In this document: positions 55,278 through 63,962 of the stretch, in pieces
Numbering within the stretch: the first letter of the stretch is position 1
Layout of the letters: every line of letters begins with the position of its first letter
From: Bin34 sp965219935
GTDB taxonomy: Bacteria; Chloroflexota; Anaerolineae; Caldilineales; Caldilineaceae
NCBI GenBank assembly: GCA_965219935.1
Contig: CBDCOU010000003.1
Location: 620,001-684,000, forward strand
Reading direction: 5' to 3'
Length of the DNA stretch: 64,000 nucleotides
Translations under genes and position numbers: made by a program
The notes under the pieces: generated by a model
The model's database searches: none
What the model was told of the DNA's origin: nothing
What the model saw: only the letters and a program-made list of their open reading frames with translations

Positions 55278-55515
55278 GTCCGGTCTGGCCGAGGCTGATA
55301 CGACACAGGGGTGCGCGTCGGACAGCGGGTTCAGGCACGGATTCGGCTACCGGCGATTGGTCTGCTTCGCCTCGGAGCCCCCGATGGTTGTCAAGGGACT
55401 GTACGGGCCCGCGCCGTGAAGTGGGCACGTGTGGTCCGCCAAGCCCTTTGGGCACCGTCGCACAGGGACCGCGGTGCGGTTCGATCACCTGGAATCCGGT
55501 GTTTCGGCCAAGCTG

Positions 55516-56256
55516 TCAGGTGCCGGCACTATTGCCGTTGTTGAAGCCGACCAGTTGCCGGGATAAGGTGGTCAAGTCGGGCGCAACCAGGTCCGCAGCG
55601 ATTGTTGGCGACACCTCATCGAACTTCGGAGGCGGAGCGACCGGTCCGAATTCCAGAGGCCGGTAAATCCACCCCGTGGCCATGCCGGTGGCGGCCGCAG
55701 CCTGCAGATCTCCGACATGGGCCGCCACCATCATGATTTCGGCCGCATTCAGATCCAGCAGCTTGGCCGCTGTCCGGTAGACGGACGGATCAGGCTTGTA
55801 CTTCCCGGCCAGTTCACTGGACAGAACGCAGTCCCAATGCCAGCCGTTGGTGCGCGCCAAACCGATCAGCAGCGACACATTGCCGTTGGACAGCGGTGCC
55901 AGCAGATGGTTCCGGCGCAACAGGTCCAGGCCCTCGCCGACATCGGGCCAGGCCGGAAGCCGATGCCAAACCTTGTTGAGCTCCTGTTTGTCGGCTTCCG
56001 TTAGCGTTTCCAAGCCATAACCGGCCAACAATCCGTCCAGGATGGTCCGGTGGACGCCATCGATCGTTTGCCATGACGCCCGTCCGTCGTTGACGGCTGC
56101 CATGGCCGGGCCGTAACCCGCACGCCAGTCCAAGGCGAACTGGCTCCAGTCCCGTTCGGAACCAACGCTGCGGCCGGCCAGCTCTCCGGCCTGGCGCACA
56201 CCCGTGTGCCAATCCACCAGGGTGCCGAAGACATCGAACACCAACGCCTTGATCAC
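55516..56256 (-). CDS. type II haloacid dehalogenase (HAD superfamily)
   Basis: 246 residues from GTG at 56256. Nucleophile D8 in LVFDVFGTLVDW, the SNGN segment (LAPLSNGNVSL), Lys in GKYKPDPSVYRTA and the acid site MMVAAHVGDLQAAAATG complete the L-2-haloacid dehalogenase pattern. Such enzymes hydrolyse 2-haloacids; many annotated members may instead act on phosphorylated or other substrates. It ends the minus-strand FAH-PhyH-HAD operon, 30 bp after PhyH. Confidence 0.88.
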   Translation of the reverse strand: MIKALVFDVFGTLVDWHTGVRQAGELAGRSVGSERDWSQFALDWRAGYGPAMAAVNDGRASWQTIDGVHRTILDGLLAGYGLETLTEADKQELNKVWHRLPAWPDVGEGLDLLRRNHLLAPLSNGNVSLLIGLARTNGWHWDCVLSSELAGKYKPDPSVYRTAAKLLDLNAAEIMMVAAHVGDLQAAAATGMATGWIYRPLEFGPVAPPPKFDEVSPTIAADLVAPDLTTLSRQLVGFNNGNSAGT

Positions 56257-56286
56257 GACGCTTAGGGTTCCATTCGGGTCGCGGGT

Positions 56287-57147
56287 CTACAGGTCCTGCC
56301 AGGTTTCGCCCCAACGCTCCCGATAGTACTCCCTTAAGGGCACATCCTCGTCGGTGGGCAGATAGAAGCCCAGATGGCTCGACTTGTGGCCGAGCAACTG
56401 GCGACCGATCGGCGAACACTTTTCCAGAATCTCCCGCGGCATGGTTTCGTAGTCGATCGGCCGCAGGATGCGGTAGCCGTAGCCATAGTACAGCGCGACC
56501 CTGTCCTGGTTGGAATGGTTCGGCGCCGATGCATGCCAGGTTGGTTGGCCGAAGATGACGGCATCCCCCGCTGCGACCTTCAATTCCATGCCTCCGACCG
56601 GATCACCCCCGTTGAGGAACGACGGACCGCCGTCCATCCGGTTGGAACCCGGTACCACCATCAAAGCCCCCATGTTGCTCTCTTTCAGATCGCGCAGGAA
56701 GTACCCCACCTTGAGCGTGGCCAAGGCCCTGCGACCATAGAAGCCGATACCCGGTTTGCCGCCGTCGGGATGCCATCCGATCGCCCTTCGTTCAGGATCC
56801 GGCGGCACCATGATTAGATGCGAGGTGAAGAGCTGGAGGTTGAAGTGCTGCAGGAAGCGGACTGCCTTCGGGAACGTCGTCGGGCATTCCAACAGGTCAA
56901 GAAAAGCGTCGTGCTTATCCACCACCGGGCGAATGTTGAGGCCATAGGTGTCGCTCCGGTGTTCCGACCGCTCCAGGTCCGCCTTCAGCTCCATGATGAC
57001 GTTCAGAAGGTGGTCGACCTGGTTGGTGTCGAGGGCGTTCCGGACCACGATGAATCCGTTTCGGTCAAACGAGTCGACCTGCGCCTGAGTCACCTCCTCG
57101 CCGGCCTCGAACTCGAAGTCCAATCTCGTCTCCAGCTCGTTGTCCAT
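56287..57147 (-). CDS. phytanoyl-CoA dioxygenase (PhyH) family protein
   Basis: 286 residues from ATG at 57147. Iron-binding WHPDGGKPG (HxD) near 143 and distal QPTWHASAPNHSNQDRVALYYGYGYR (His and Arg). The N terminus adds about 20 acidic residues before the FDRNGFIVVRNAL that normally begins the fold. It follows the fumarylacetoacetate-hydrolase-like gene by 81 bp and precedes the haloacid dehalogenase. Confidence 0.9.
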   Translation of the reverse strand: MDNELETRLDFEFEAGEEVTQAQVDSFDRNGFIVVRNALDTNQVDHLLNVIMELKADLERSEHRSDTYGLNIRPVVDKHDAFLDLLECPTTFPKAVRFLQHFNLQLFTSHLIMVPPDPERRAIGWHPDGGKPGIGFYGRRALATLKVGYFLRDLKESNMGALMVVPGSNRMDGGPSFLNGGDPVGGMELKVAAGDAVIFGQPTWHASAPNHSNQDRVALYYGYGYRILRPIDYETMPREILEKCSPIGRQLLGHKSSHLGFYLPTDEDVPLREYYRERWGETWQDL

Positions 57148-57228
57148 GGGTTTGTTCCCCCGTTCCTGCTTGTCCGTTCCGACGGAAACCGCAACCGGGA
57201 CCAAGTCCCGGAGTGGCCGTGCCGCTGT

Positions 57229-58095
57229 CTACAGTCCCTGGACCACCCCGTTCCGTAGGATGCCGATTGAGTCGATTTCCACTTCCATGCTGTCTCCCGG
57301 CTTGAGGAACACGGCAGGCTCCCGGGCCGCGCCGACTCCGCCAGGTGTCCCCGTCGAGATGATGTCGCCGGGGTCGAGCGTGATGACGCGGGCGATGTCG
57401 GCAATCAGGTCCTCCACACGGAACAGCAGGTGCTTGGTGTTGGAGGACTGCATGGTTTCGCCGTTCAGCCTTAGTTTGATGTCGAGACTGTGCGGGTCGG
57501 GTACATCGTCGCTGGTGACGACCACCGGACCGATCGGGGCAAAGGTGTCCGGTGACTTGCCCATGACCCACTGCGAGGTGCGTTGTTGCAAATCCCTGGC
57601 GCTCACATCATTGAGGCAGGTGTAACCGCCGACATGGTCGAGCGCGTCCTCCTTGGCCACGTTGCGTGTCGTCTTGCCGATGACGACGGCGAATTCTGCT
57701 TCGTAGTCGACCTTGGTCGAATAGGTCGGGAGATGGACATCGGCCTCGGGGCCGACAATCGTATTGGCATACTTGGCAAAGACGACGGGAAACTCGGGCG
57801 TCTCGGAGTTGGTTTCCTCTATGTGATCCTTGTAGTTGATCCCAATGCACAGGATCTTGCCGGGATCGGGAATCGGTGGGCCGATGTCCACTTCGCTTGG
57901 GTTCAGAACGTTTTCGGGCGAAATCCCTGCGGCCGCGGCCTTGACTCGCGCCATGCCATCCGGTCCCGCGGCGAAGAGGCCCTTGATGGTGGTCGGGATT
58001 TCGGCATCGGCCTTGCACACGTCGGCGATCGCTCCGTCGTCCTGCAGGACTCCGAGCCGACTTTCACCGCCATCCGAAAACGAAAGGAGTTTCAT
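57229..58095 (-). CDS. fumarylacetoacetate hydrolase (FAH) family protein
   Basis: 288 residues from ATG at 58095 (AGGAG seven bases ahead). The metal triad is E132, E134 (DYEAEFAVVIGK) and D163 (CLNDVSARDLQ); GINYKDHIEE and the C-terminal GDIISTGTPGGVG are typical. The best-known members of this branch include ureidoglycolate lyase-like and 2,4-diketo-3-deoxy-L-fuconate hydrolases. In a window with sugar-acid dehydratases, an SDR and a lactonase, the latter role is attractive but not proven. Confidence 0.91.
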   Translation of the reverse strand: MKLLSFSDGGESRLGVLQDDGAIADVCKADAEIPTTIKGLFAAGPDGMARVKAAAAGISPENVLNPSEVDIGPPIPDPGKILCIGINYKDHIEETNSETPEFPVVFAKYANTIVGPEADVHLPTYSTKVDYEAEFAVVIGKTTRNVAKEDALDHVGGYTCLNDVSARDLQQRTSQWVMGKSPDTFAPIGPVVVTSDDVPDPHSLDIKLRLNGETMQSSNTKHLLFRVEDLIADIARVITLDPGDIISTGTPGGVGAAREPAVFLKPGDSMEVEIDSIGILRNGVVQGL

Positions 58096-58353
58096 TGCAT
58101 GCTCCTGAATGCCTGTTCGGCACATTGGTCAGAGGAAACTGGACCGGATCTTACCCCAGCCGGATGCTGGACCCTGCCCGCGCCAGGCATGCCGCAGGGT
58201 GCAAACTGCCTGTCCCGGCCCATGAACGTTGTCGGGCCATGGGTTGGCCGGTTTGGAGGTTCCGTCTACCCTGTAGGCGCGTGTATCGGGCGACTTTCTC
58301 CGTGATGCATACTGCGCCGGGCAGGAACCCGTCCGCAAGCAAGGAGTACCTCT

Positions 58354-59364
58354 ATGGCATCGATGCTGGAAATCCCACCGGGAATGAAGATTGCGGCCCA
58401 GATGTCGCCCGAGCCGTCGGAAGAGGACCTTGCATTCGTGCGGCAGATGGGTGTGGACTACGTCGTGCTCTGGACGACCGGAGAAAACGCCCACTACGAC
58501 TACTATGCATCCCGCCGTCGCCTGTTTGAGAACCACGGCCTAAAGATTTATGGGTTTGGCAATTCGGATGTCCACAACCAGGATGCGATCGTGCTCAACT
58601 TGGAGAACCGGGATGCCAAGGTCGCCGAGTACAAGAATCACTTGCGCGCCTTGGGCAAGGCCGGAATCCCGTACACCACCTATGCACATATGGCCAACGG
58701 CATCTGGAGCACGGAACGGGAGTTGACCCGTGGTGACGCGGACGCCCGCGGGTTCAATCTGGCGACGGCGACGTCGGGTCGTTGGCAGGACCGGAAATAC
58801 CAACTGCCGTTTTCGCATGGCAGGCGGTACACCGCCGACGAAATCTGGAGCAACTACGAATCATTTGTGGCGGAAGTGGCGCCGGTGGCGGAAGGCGAAG
58901 GTGTGCGCATTGGCATCCATCCGGACGATCCCCCCCAGCCGGAACTGGCCGGGGTACCCCGATGCATTTTTTCCAGCCATGAAGGCTACGAGCGGGCTTT
59001 GCAGGTGGCCGACAGCCCCAACGTGGGGATCTGTTTCTGCATCGGCTGCTGGTTGGAAGGAGGCAGTCTGATGGGAAAGGGCGTGGAGGAGTCGATCCTG
59101 GACTTCGGTGGCCGCAGCAAGATTTTCAAGGTGCACTTCCGGAATGTGGATGCCCCGTTGCCCCACTTCGTGGAAACGTTTGTCGACGACGGGTACTTCG
59201 ACATGTACAAGGCCATGAAGGCACTTCAAAAGGTTGGGTTCGACGGCGTGCTCATTCCCGACCACATTCCCAACATGGCCGGCCATCCGCGGGTTGGTAC
59301 GGCCTATACCATTGGTTACATGAAGGCCTTGGTCCGGCGCGCGGAGGAGGAGGTGCGGCCATAG
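58354..59364 (+). CDS. mannonate dehydratase (UxuA)-like protein
   Basis: 336 residues from ATG at 58354 (AAGGAG ahead). IHPDDPPQPELAG, CFCIGCWLEGGS, KVHFRNVDAPLPHF and IPDHIPNMAGHP are UxuA landmarks: His, Cys and Asp residues coordinate the active-site metal in the TIM barrel. The canonical CQGCW-like cysteine is present as CIGCW. It would dehydrate mannonate to 2-keto-3-deoxygluconate, or a related uronic-acid derivative. Opens the 58.3-62.2 kb plus-strand cluster. Confidence 0.88.
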   Translation: MASMLEIPPGMKIAAQMSPEPSEEDLAFVRQMGVDYVVLWTTGENAHYDYYASRRRLFENHGLKIYGFGNSDVHNQDAIVLNLENRDAKVAEYKNHLRALGKAGIPYTTYAHMANGIWSTERELTRGDADARGFNLATATSGRWQDRKYQLPFSHGRRYTADEIWSNYESFVAEVAPVAEGEGVRIGIHPDDPPQPELAGVPRCIFSSHEGYERALQVADSPNVGICFCIGCWLEGGSLMGKGVEESILDFGGRSKIFKVHFRNVDAPLPHFVETFVDDGYFDMYKAMKALQKVGFDGVLIPDHIPNMAGHPRVGTAYTIGYMKALVRRAEEEVRP

Positions 59365-59467
59365 ATGGGGAATGCAGATCCGAAACCGGATCATGTTTCC
59401 GGGTCCGTGCGACTACCGGGTCGGTTCGCCGGACTGTGGTTCCAGCCGTGCAACAGGATGTTGACCC

Positions 59468-60484
59468 ATGATTGAAATGAGGTTGGCTGCCGACAAGGCG
59501 GTCCAGTGCATCGAAAGGCCGGTGCCGGCGGCAAGGGGGGACTGGGTCCTGGTGAAGTTGCTGAGTGTACCCATGTGCAACGAGTACCATGGCTACGCCG
59601 AAGGCAAGGCCGCAGGTGTGTTGGGGCACGAGGCGGCCGGCGTTGTGGAGGACCCGGCCGCATCGGGCCGCTTCAAGGCCGGGGATCGAGTGGTGGTCAT
59701 GCCCCAGCTTCCCTGCGGCCACTGCCGTGTCTGTCTGGAAGGCGAGTACATCCATTGCCGGCAACAACGGGCGGCGGAGGCCGAATTGGAAGGCGATGTC
59801 GCTGTTGGTACGTTTGCCCAGTACATGCTTAAGCCTGCCGACCAGCTGGTGTCTGTGCCTGATGCCATGCCCTTGGACCACGCGGCCATGGCTTGCTGCG
59901 GCTTGGGACCTTCCTTCGGGGCGCTTGAGCGAGCGCAGGTGGATGGCGATACCGCCGTCCTCGTCTCCGGCCTGGGACCGGTGGGGTTGGGTGCCGTCAT
60001 CAACGGCAGGCATCGCAAGTCGCTGGTTGTGGCCAGCGATCCCAATCCCTGGCGGAGGCAACTGGCTTTGGATCTGGGCGCGGACCATGTCATTGATCCG
60101 AGTCGCGACGGGGCCTTGGAGGAAGTCATGGACTTGACCGGCGGGCGCGGGGTCGATGTCGCCATCGAGTGTTCCGGCACGGTGCCCGGACAGGAGTTTT
60201 GCATTGAGGCTGCCGCCGTCAAGGGCCGGGTGGCTGTGGTCGGCTCGTCCAAGGGACACGCGTCGGTTCATCTCGGCGGGGCCGTCCTTTTCAAGGGTCT
60301 TACCATCATCGGCTCCTGGCACTACAACCGGGCCTCGACGCATCGCCTGCTCGATCAGATTGGGCTTGTCGGCGATTCAATCGATCGCATGATTACCCAC
60401 CGATTTGCGCTGACGGACCTCAAGGAAGCCTGGGAACTGCAATGTACCGGCCAATGCGGGAAAGTAGTGTTGCAACCTTGGTAG
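59468..60484 (+). CDS. zinc-dependent MDR-family alcohol/sugar dehydrogenase
   Basis: 338 residues. Catalytic zinc ligands C37 (MCNEYHG) and H54-E55 (LGHEAAG); structural zinc Cys83, Cys86, Cys89 and Cys97; and the NAD(P) motif SGLGPVGLGAV. The fold is that of threonine or polyol dehydrogenases. It lies 104 bp after the UxuA-like gene and 35 bp before an SDR. Together they could oxidise a sugar acid and its product, but the substrate is unknown. Confidence 0.9.
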   Translation: MIEMRLAADKAVQCIERPVPAARGDWVLVKLLSVPMCNEYHGYAEGKAAGVLGHEAAGVVEDPAASGRFKAGDRVVVMPQLPCGHCRVCLEGEYIHCRQQRAAEAELEGDVAVGTFAQYMLKPADQLVSVPDAMPLDHAAMACCGLGPSFGALERAQVDGDTAVLVSGLGPVGLGAVINGRHRKSLVVASDPNPWRRQLALDLGADHVIDPSRDGALEEVMDLTGGRGVDVAIECSGTVPGQEFCIEAAAVKGRVAVVGSSKGHASVHLGGAVLFKGLTIIGSWHYNRASTHRLLDQIGLVGDSIDRMITHRFALTDLKEAWELQCTGQCGKVVLQPW

Positions 60485-60518
60485 ACCTTGGGCTTGGGAC
60501 CACAGGCACGGAACTCGT

Positions 60519-61325
60519 ATGAAGCAGCCGAACTCTTCTCCTGTCGCGTCGTCCCTGATTGATTTGACGGGGCTTTCCATACTGATCACCGGAGGGGCCG
60601 GCGCCATCGGGCGCGTGATGGTCCGGGTATTGGCGGAACACGGCGCCCAGGTTCGCGCAGTGGACATTGAACCAGTGGACAAAATCAGGGCGGCCCTGGC
60701 CAGTGCCGGTGTTGTTGACGGGGAAGTTGACTGCTCGCAGGTCGACTGCACGTCGGAAACCGAGGTGAACGCGTTCTTTGCTGAACTGGCCCGTACGGAA
60801 CAGATGCCGCATGTTGTCTGTTGTCATGCCGGATTGGTACGGCCGGGACCGATCGAAACCTTCGGCACGAAGGACTTCGAGGAAACACTCGACCTGAATC
60901 TCGGATCCGCGTTCCTGGTATCCCGGGCCGCTGTCGAACAGTGGCTGGCGATGGACATGAGCGGCCACCTGATCTACACCACCTCGTGGGTTCAGGACGT
61001 GCCATGGCCCGAGATTACGGCCTACACCACCAGCAAGTCGGCTCTGCGCACCCTGATGCGGGGATTTGCCCGGGAACTGGCCGGCCGCAGCATTCGCGCC
61101 AATGCCGTGGCACCCGGCATCGTTGGCGTGGGCATGGCCAAACGGCAATGGGACACGGATCCCTCCTACCAGGCCAGGGCCCAGAAGGCCATTCCCCTGG
61201 GCGAGATGCAAACCCCGGAGTCGGTGGCCCACGCCTTTCTGTTTCTGTGTTCCCCGATGGCTTCCTACATGACTGGTTCGGTACTGCTGGTCGACGGCGG
61301 CTGCAGCCTCTATCCTATGGATTGA
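60519..61325 (+). CDS. short-chain dehydrogenase/reductase (SDR)
   Basis: 268 residues. Cofactor motif TGGAGAIGR (24-32) and active-site S156, Y169 and K173 (YTTSKSAL). SIRANAVAPGIVGVGMA and a C-terminal YMTGSVLLVDGG confirm a classical SDR. Similar proteins act as 2-keto-3-deoxy-L-fuconate or gluconate 5-dehydrogenases. It lies between the MDR enzyme and a PhyH dioxygenase. Confidence 0.92.
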   Translation: MKQPNSSPVASSLIDLTGLSILITGGAGAIGRVMVRVLAEHGAQVRAVDIEPVDKIRAALASAGVVDGEVDCSQVDCTSETEVNAFFAELARTEQMPHVVCCHAGLVRPGPIETFGTKDFEETLDLNLGSAFLVSRAAVEQWLAMDMSGHLIYTTSWVQDVPWPEITAYTTSKSALRTLMRGFARELAGRSIRANAVAPGIVGVGMAKRQWDTDPSYQARAQKAIPLGEMQTPESVAHAFLFLCSPMASYMTGSVLLVDGGCSLYPMD

Positions 61326-61420
61326 ACCGGATTTGCCTGCGGCTTGGCAAACCGGTTGCTAAACACGCCTGCTTGGCAGGACGCCTGTTCCGTACAACCT
61401 TCATGCGAAAGGAGTTTGCT

Positions 61421-62197
61421 GTGATTTCGGACAGCCAGGTACAGCATTTCAGGGACTTCGGTTATACGGTCGTGCCCGGCCTTTTCGACGCGCGCGAGGT
61501 GGCGGCCTTGCTGAGCGAACTCGAGCGCTTCAAGCGGGAGGGACTTGGCCGCAATGTTTCAACCGATCCCAATGCCAAGGTCAACTACCAGATTATTCCG
61601 CTCAACGACAAGAGCAACCTGATGCGGGCCTTGCCGTTTGCGCCCAAGGTGGTTGCTTGCATTTCCGCTCTGATTGGCGATCCGTTCGTGCGCCACCTTG
61701 ATCAGATTTTCCTGAAGCCTCCCGGTCTCGGCAGCGGTACCGACTGGCATCAGGACAACGCCTACTTCAGGCTGCAGGATCCGACCAAGGGCACGGCCAT
61801 GTGGATCGCGCTCCATGATGCCAACATTCAAAACGGCACGCTCCATGTGATTCCGAACAGCCACCGGATGGCGTTCGACCACACGCGCGATCCCGATTCG
61901 GACCATCACATTCACATCGAGGGCCTGGAAGGCGAAGAGGTGCCCTGCGAAGTGTCGGCAGGCAGCGCAGTGTTTTTCAACTACGGGACGGCCCACGCCA
62001 CCAAGAAGAACAATTCGGACCGCGAGCGTGCAGGTTTGGCCTTCCACTTCTTCAACACGGACTACGGGGAAGGGGTGCGCCTGGGCGGAGAAGGCGTCAC
62101 AGTTGCCGTGACCGGCAGCGCCGCCACCGGGGGATTGAAGGAATATGGAGTTGCAGTTGCCGGAACCTGGGATCACGAGGTCGATTTGCATTCATAG
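61421..62197 (+). CDS. phytanoyl-CoA dioxygenase (PhyH) family protein
   Basis: 258 residues from GTG at 61421, chosen because AAAGGAG lies six bases ahead; an in-frame ATG at 61404 is less likely. FRDFGYTVVPGLFDAREV opens the fold; iron ligands are WHQDNAYF and GTAHATKKNNSDRERAGLAF. One of four PhyH genes in the window (with 19081, 52731 and 56287). Its cluster context is the sugar-acid genes upstream; the intergenic region following contains the metY promoter. Confidence 0.89.
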   Translation: MISDSQVQHFRDFGYTVVPGLFDAREVAALLSELERFKREGLGRNVSTDPNAKVNYQIIPLNDKSNLMRALPFAPKVVACISALIGDPFVRHLDQIFLKPPGLGSGTDWHQDNAYFRLQDPTKGTAMWIALHDANIQNGTLHVIPNSHRMAFDHTRDPDSDHHIHIEGLEGEEVPCEVSAGSAVFFNYGTAHATKKNNSDRERAGLAFHFFNTDYGEGVRLGGEGVTVAVTGSAATGGLKEYGVAVAGTWDHEVDLHS

Positions 62198-62426
62198 GGA
62201 TTGGGCCGACATCGAAATCCGATGCGGTGGCTTCCGGACCCATCGCAGACTGTCCCAAGGCGGGCACGGCCACCGGCACCTGTGCGTTTGAAGCCAGAGG
62301 CTTCCACGTAACCAGAGCCACAACCACCAAGTTGGGCCGGACGAGACCAGGTGCTGTGCGTCCTCGCAAGACGGCCTGTTGGCTTGCCAGCGGGGGCGGA
62401 TTGCAGGTCTCCCTGAGTCCAACCCT
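62198..62426. other. intergenic region before the metY promoter
   Basis: About 230 bp between the PhyH gene and the metY promoter with no gene or obvious terminator. Nothing recognisable. Confidence 0.4.
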
Positions 62427-62456
62427 TTGGCGCCTGCGTTCGACTCTGGCTATAAT
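62427..62456 (+). promoter_or_regulatory. sigma70-type promoter of metY
   Basis: -35 TTGGCG (62427-62432), 18-bp spacer, -10 TATAAT (62451-62456). It drives a leader of about 98 nt before the GTG of metY. Confidence 0.78.
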
Positions 62457-62462
62457 CCGGGA

Positions 62463-62545
62463 GTCCCGCGTGCTGTGCGCTGGTTCGACGCAGGTTCGAC
62501 CCGGTCACCGCATGCCTTTTTTTTGCCCATTTCCATGACTTTGCC
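62463..62545 (+). promoter_or_regulatory. metY leader with hairpin and T-run (possible attenuator)
   Basis: The transcript begins near 62463. GCGTGC (62468-62473) can pair with GCATGC (62510-62515), and eight T follow at 62517-62524, about 35 nt before the start codon. GGTTCGAC is repeated twice in the loop. This is a terminator-like layout ahead of a sulfur-amino-acid gene. No known SAM, SAH or cobalamin riboswitch pattern is recognised, and the hairpin is weak (6 bp), so it may be chance. Confidence 0.35.
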
Positions 62546-62560
62546 AAGGAGAACACGCCC

Positions 62561-63868
62561 GTGTCGAACGACAACTTGCCGAGCTACACCAATCCTGAGA
62601 CCGTGGTCCTCCACTCCGGCTATCGTTCGGATCCTGTAACCGGCGCGGTGGCTGTGCCGATCTATCAGACCACGTCCTATCAGTTCAACGACACGCAGCA
62701 TGCCGAGAATCTGTTCGCCCTGAAGGAATTGGGCAACATCTACACGCGCATCATGAATCCGACCTGTGATGTCCTGGAAAAGCGCGTGGCGGCCATGGAC
62801 GGTGGCGTAGGGGCACTGGCCCTCTCGTCCGGCCAGGCCGCGTCGACCTTTGCGATTCAGAACATCGCCCAGGCTGGGGACAACGTGGTCAGTTCCACGG
62901 ACCTGTATGGCGGAACCTGGAATCTCTTTGCCAACACGCTGAAGACGGCAGGCATTGAGGTGCGGTTCGTCGATCCGGCGGACCCCGAGGCCTTCCGGCG
63001 CGCCTCGGATGACAAGACCCGAGCCTATTACGCCGAGTCCCTGCCCAACCCCAAGCTCCAGGCTTTTCCCATCGCGGAAGTGGCTGCGATCGGTGAGGAA
63101 CTGGGCATCCCACTAATCGTGGACAACACCGCCTGCCCGGTAATTTGCCGTCCGTTCGACCATGGTGCCCACATCATCGTCTACTCCAGCACCAAGTACA
63201 TTGGCGGCCACGGCACGTCCATTGGCGGCGTGCTGGTTGACAGCGGAACGTTCGACTGGGAAAAGCACCAGGACCGATTCCCTCTCCTGTCCGAGCCGGA
63301 TCCCAGCTACCACGGCGCGGTTTGGATCGAGGCGGTTAAGCCCCTGGGCCCGATTGCCTACATCCTCAAGGCCCGCGTCACCCTGTTGCGCGACCTCGGT
63401 TCATGCATGAGTCCGTTCAATGCCTTCCTCTTCCTGCAAGGGCTTGAGAGCCTTCCGCTGCGCATGGAGCGCCATTGCGAAAATGCAGCCAAAGTGGCCG
63501 ACTACCTGTCGGGCCGCGAAGGCATAACCAAGGTCTTCTACCCATCCTTCTTCGAGGGCGAGGAGCGCCGTCGTGCGGACACCTACATGACCGGGGGGCT
63601 CGGAGCCCTGGTCGGGTTTGAACTGACCGGGGGCCGTGATGCAGGACGTCGGTTCATCGACAACCTGAAGATGATTTACCACGTTGCCAACATCGGCGAT
63701 GCCCGCACACTGGCGATCCATCCGGCGACCACAACCCACAGTCAGCTGTCGGCCGAGGAGCAGGCTGCCACCGGAGTCAACGAGGACTACGTGCGCCTGT
63801 CAATCGGCATTGAACACATCGATGACATCATTGCGGACCTGGATCAGGCCTTGATCGCGGCCATGTAG
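62561..63868 (+). CDS. metY: O-acetylhomoserine sulfhydrylase (Cys/Met-metabolism PLP enzyme)
   Basis: 435 residues from GTG at 62561 (AAGGAG nine bases ahead). PLP lysine K212 in YSSTKYIGGHGTSIGG, D188 in IVDNTACPVICRP, and the loop TRIMNPTCDVLEKRVAAMDGG are typical. The length and the SGQAASTFAIQN stretch fit MetY, which joins O-acetylhomoserine with sulfide to make homocysteine, rather than shorter MetB/MetC. Other homologues include O-succinylhomoserine enzymes. A strong terminator lies 62 bp downstream, so the gene stands as its own transcript. Confidence 0.93.
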   Translation: MSNDNLPSYTNPETVVLHSGYRSDPVTGAVAVPIYQTTSYQFNDTQHAENLFALKELGNIYTRIMNPTCDVLEKRVAAMDGGVGALALSSGQAASTFAIQNIAQAGDNVVSSTDLYGGTWNLFANTLKTAGIEVRFVDPADPEAFRRASDDKTRAYYAESLPNPKLQAFPIAEVAAIGEELGIPLIVDNTACPVICRPFDHGAHIIVYSSTKYIGGHGTSIGGVLVDSGTFDWEKHQDRFPLLSEPDPSYHGAVWIEAVKPLGPIAYILKARVTLLRDLGSCMSPFNAFLFLQGLESLPLRMERHCENAAKVADYLSGREGITKVFYPSFFEGEERRRADTYMTGGLGALVGFELTGGRDAGRRFIDNLKMIYHVANIGDARTLAIHPATTTHSQLSAEEQAATGVNEDYVRLSIGIEHIDDIIADLDQALIAAM

Positions 63869-63930
63869 CTTCCCGGGTACTGGAGCCCGTGACGGATCCC
63901 GGACGCGTCCGCTTCCCCGGATCCGAAGCA

Positions 63931-63962
63931 AAAAGCCCGGAGCAAACGCTCCGGGCTTTTTT
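63931..63962 (+). terminator. intrinsic terminator after metY (works in both directions)
   Basis: 13-bp perfect inverted repeat AAAAGCCCGGAGC / GCTCCGGGCTTTT with a 4-base loop (AAAC) and a T-run on the right and A-run on the left. It terminates metY and could terminate leftward transcription too. Confidence 0.95.

Noticed and set aside
62463..62524. SAM riboswitch class I-IV in the metY leader
   Set aside because: The conserved GAGGGA/CUUAUC-type core elements are absent; kept only as an undefined leader.
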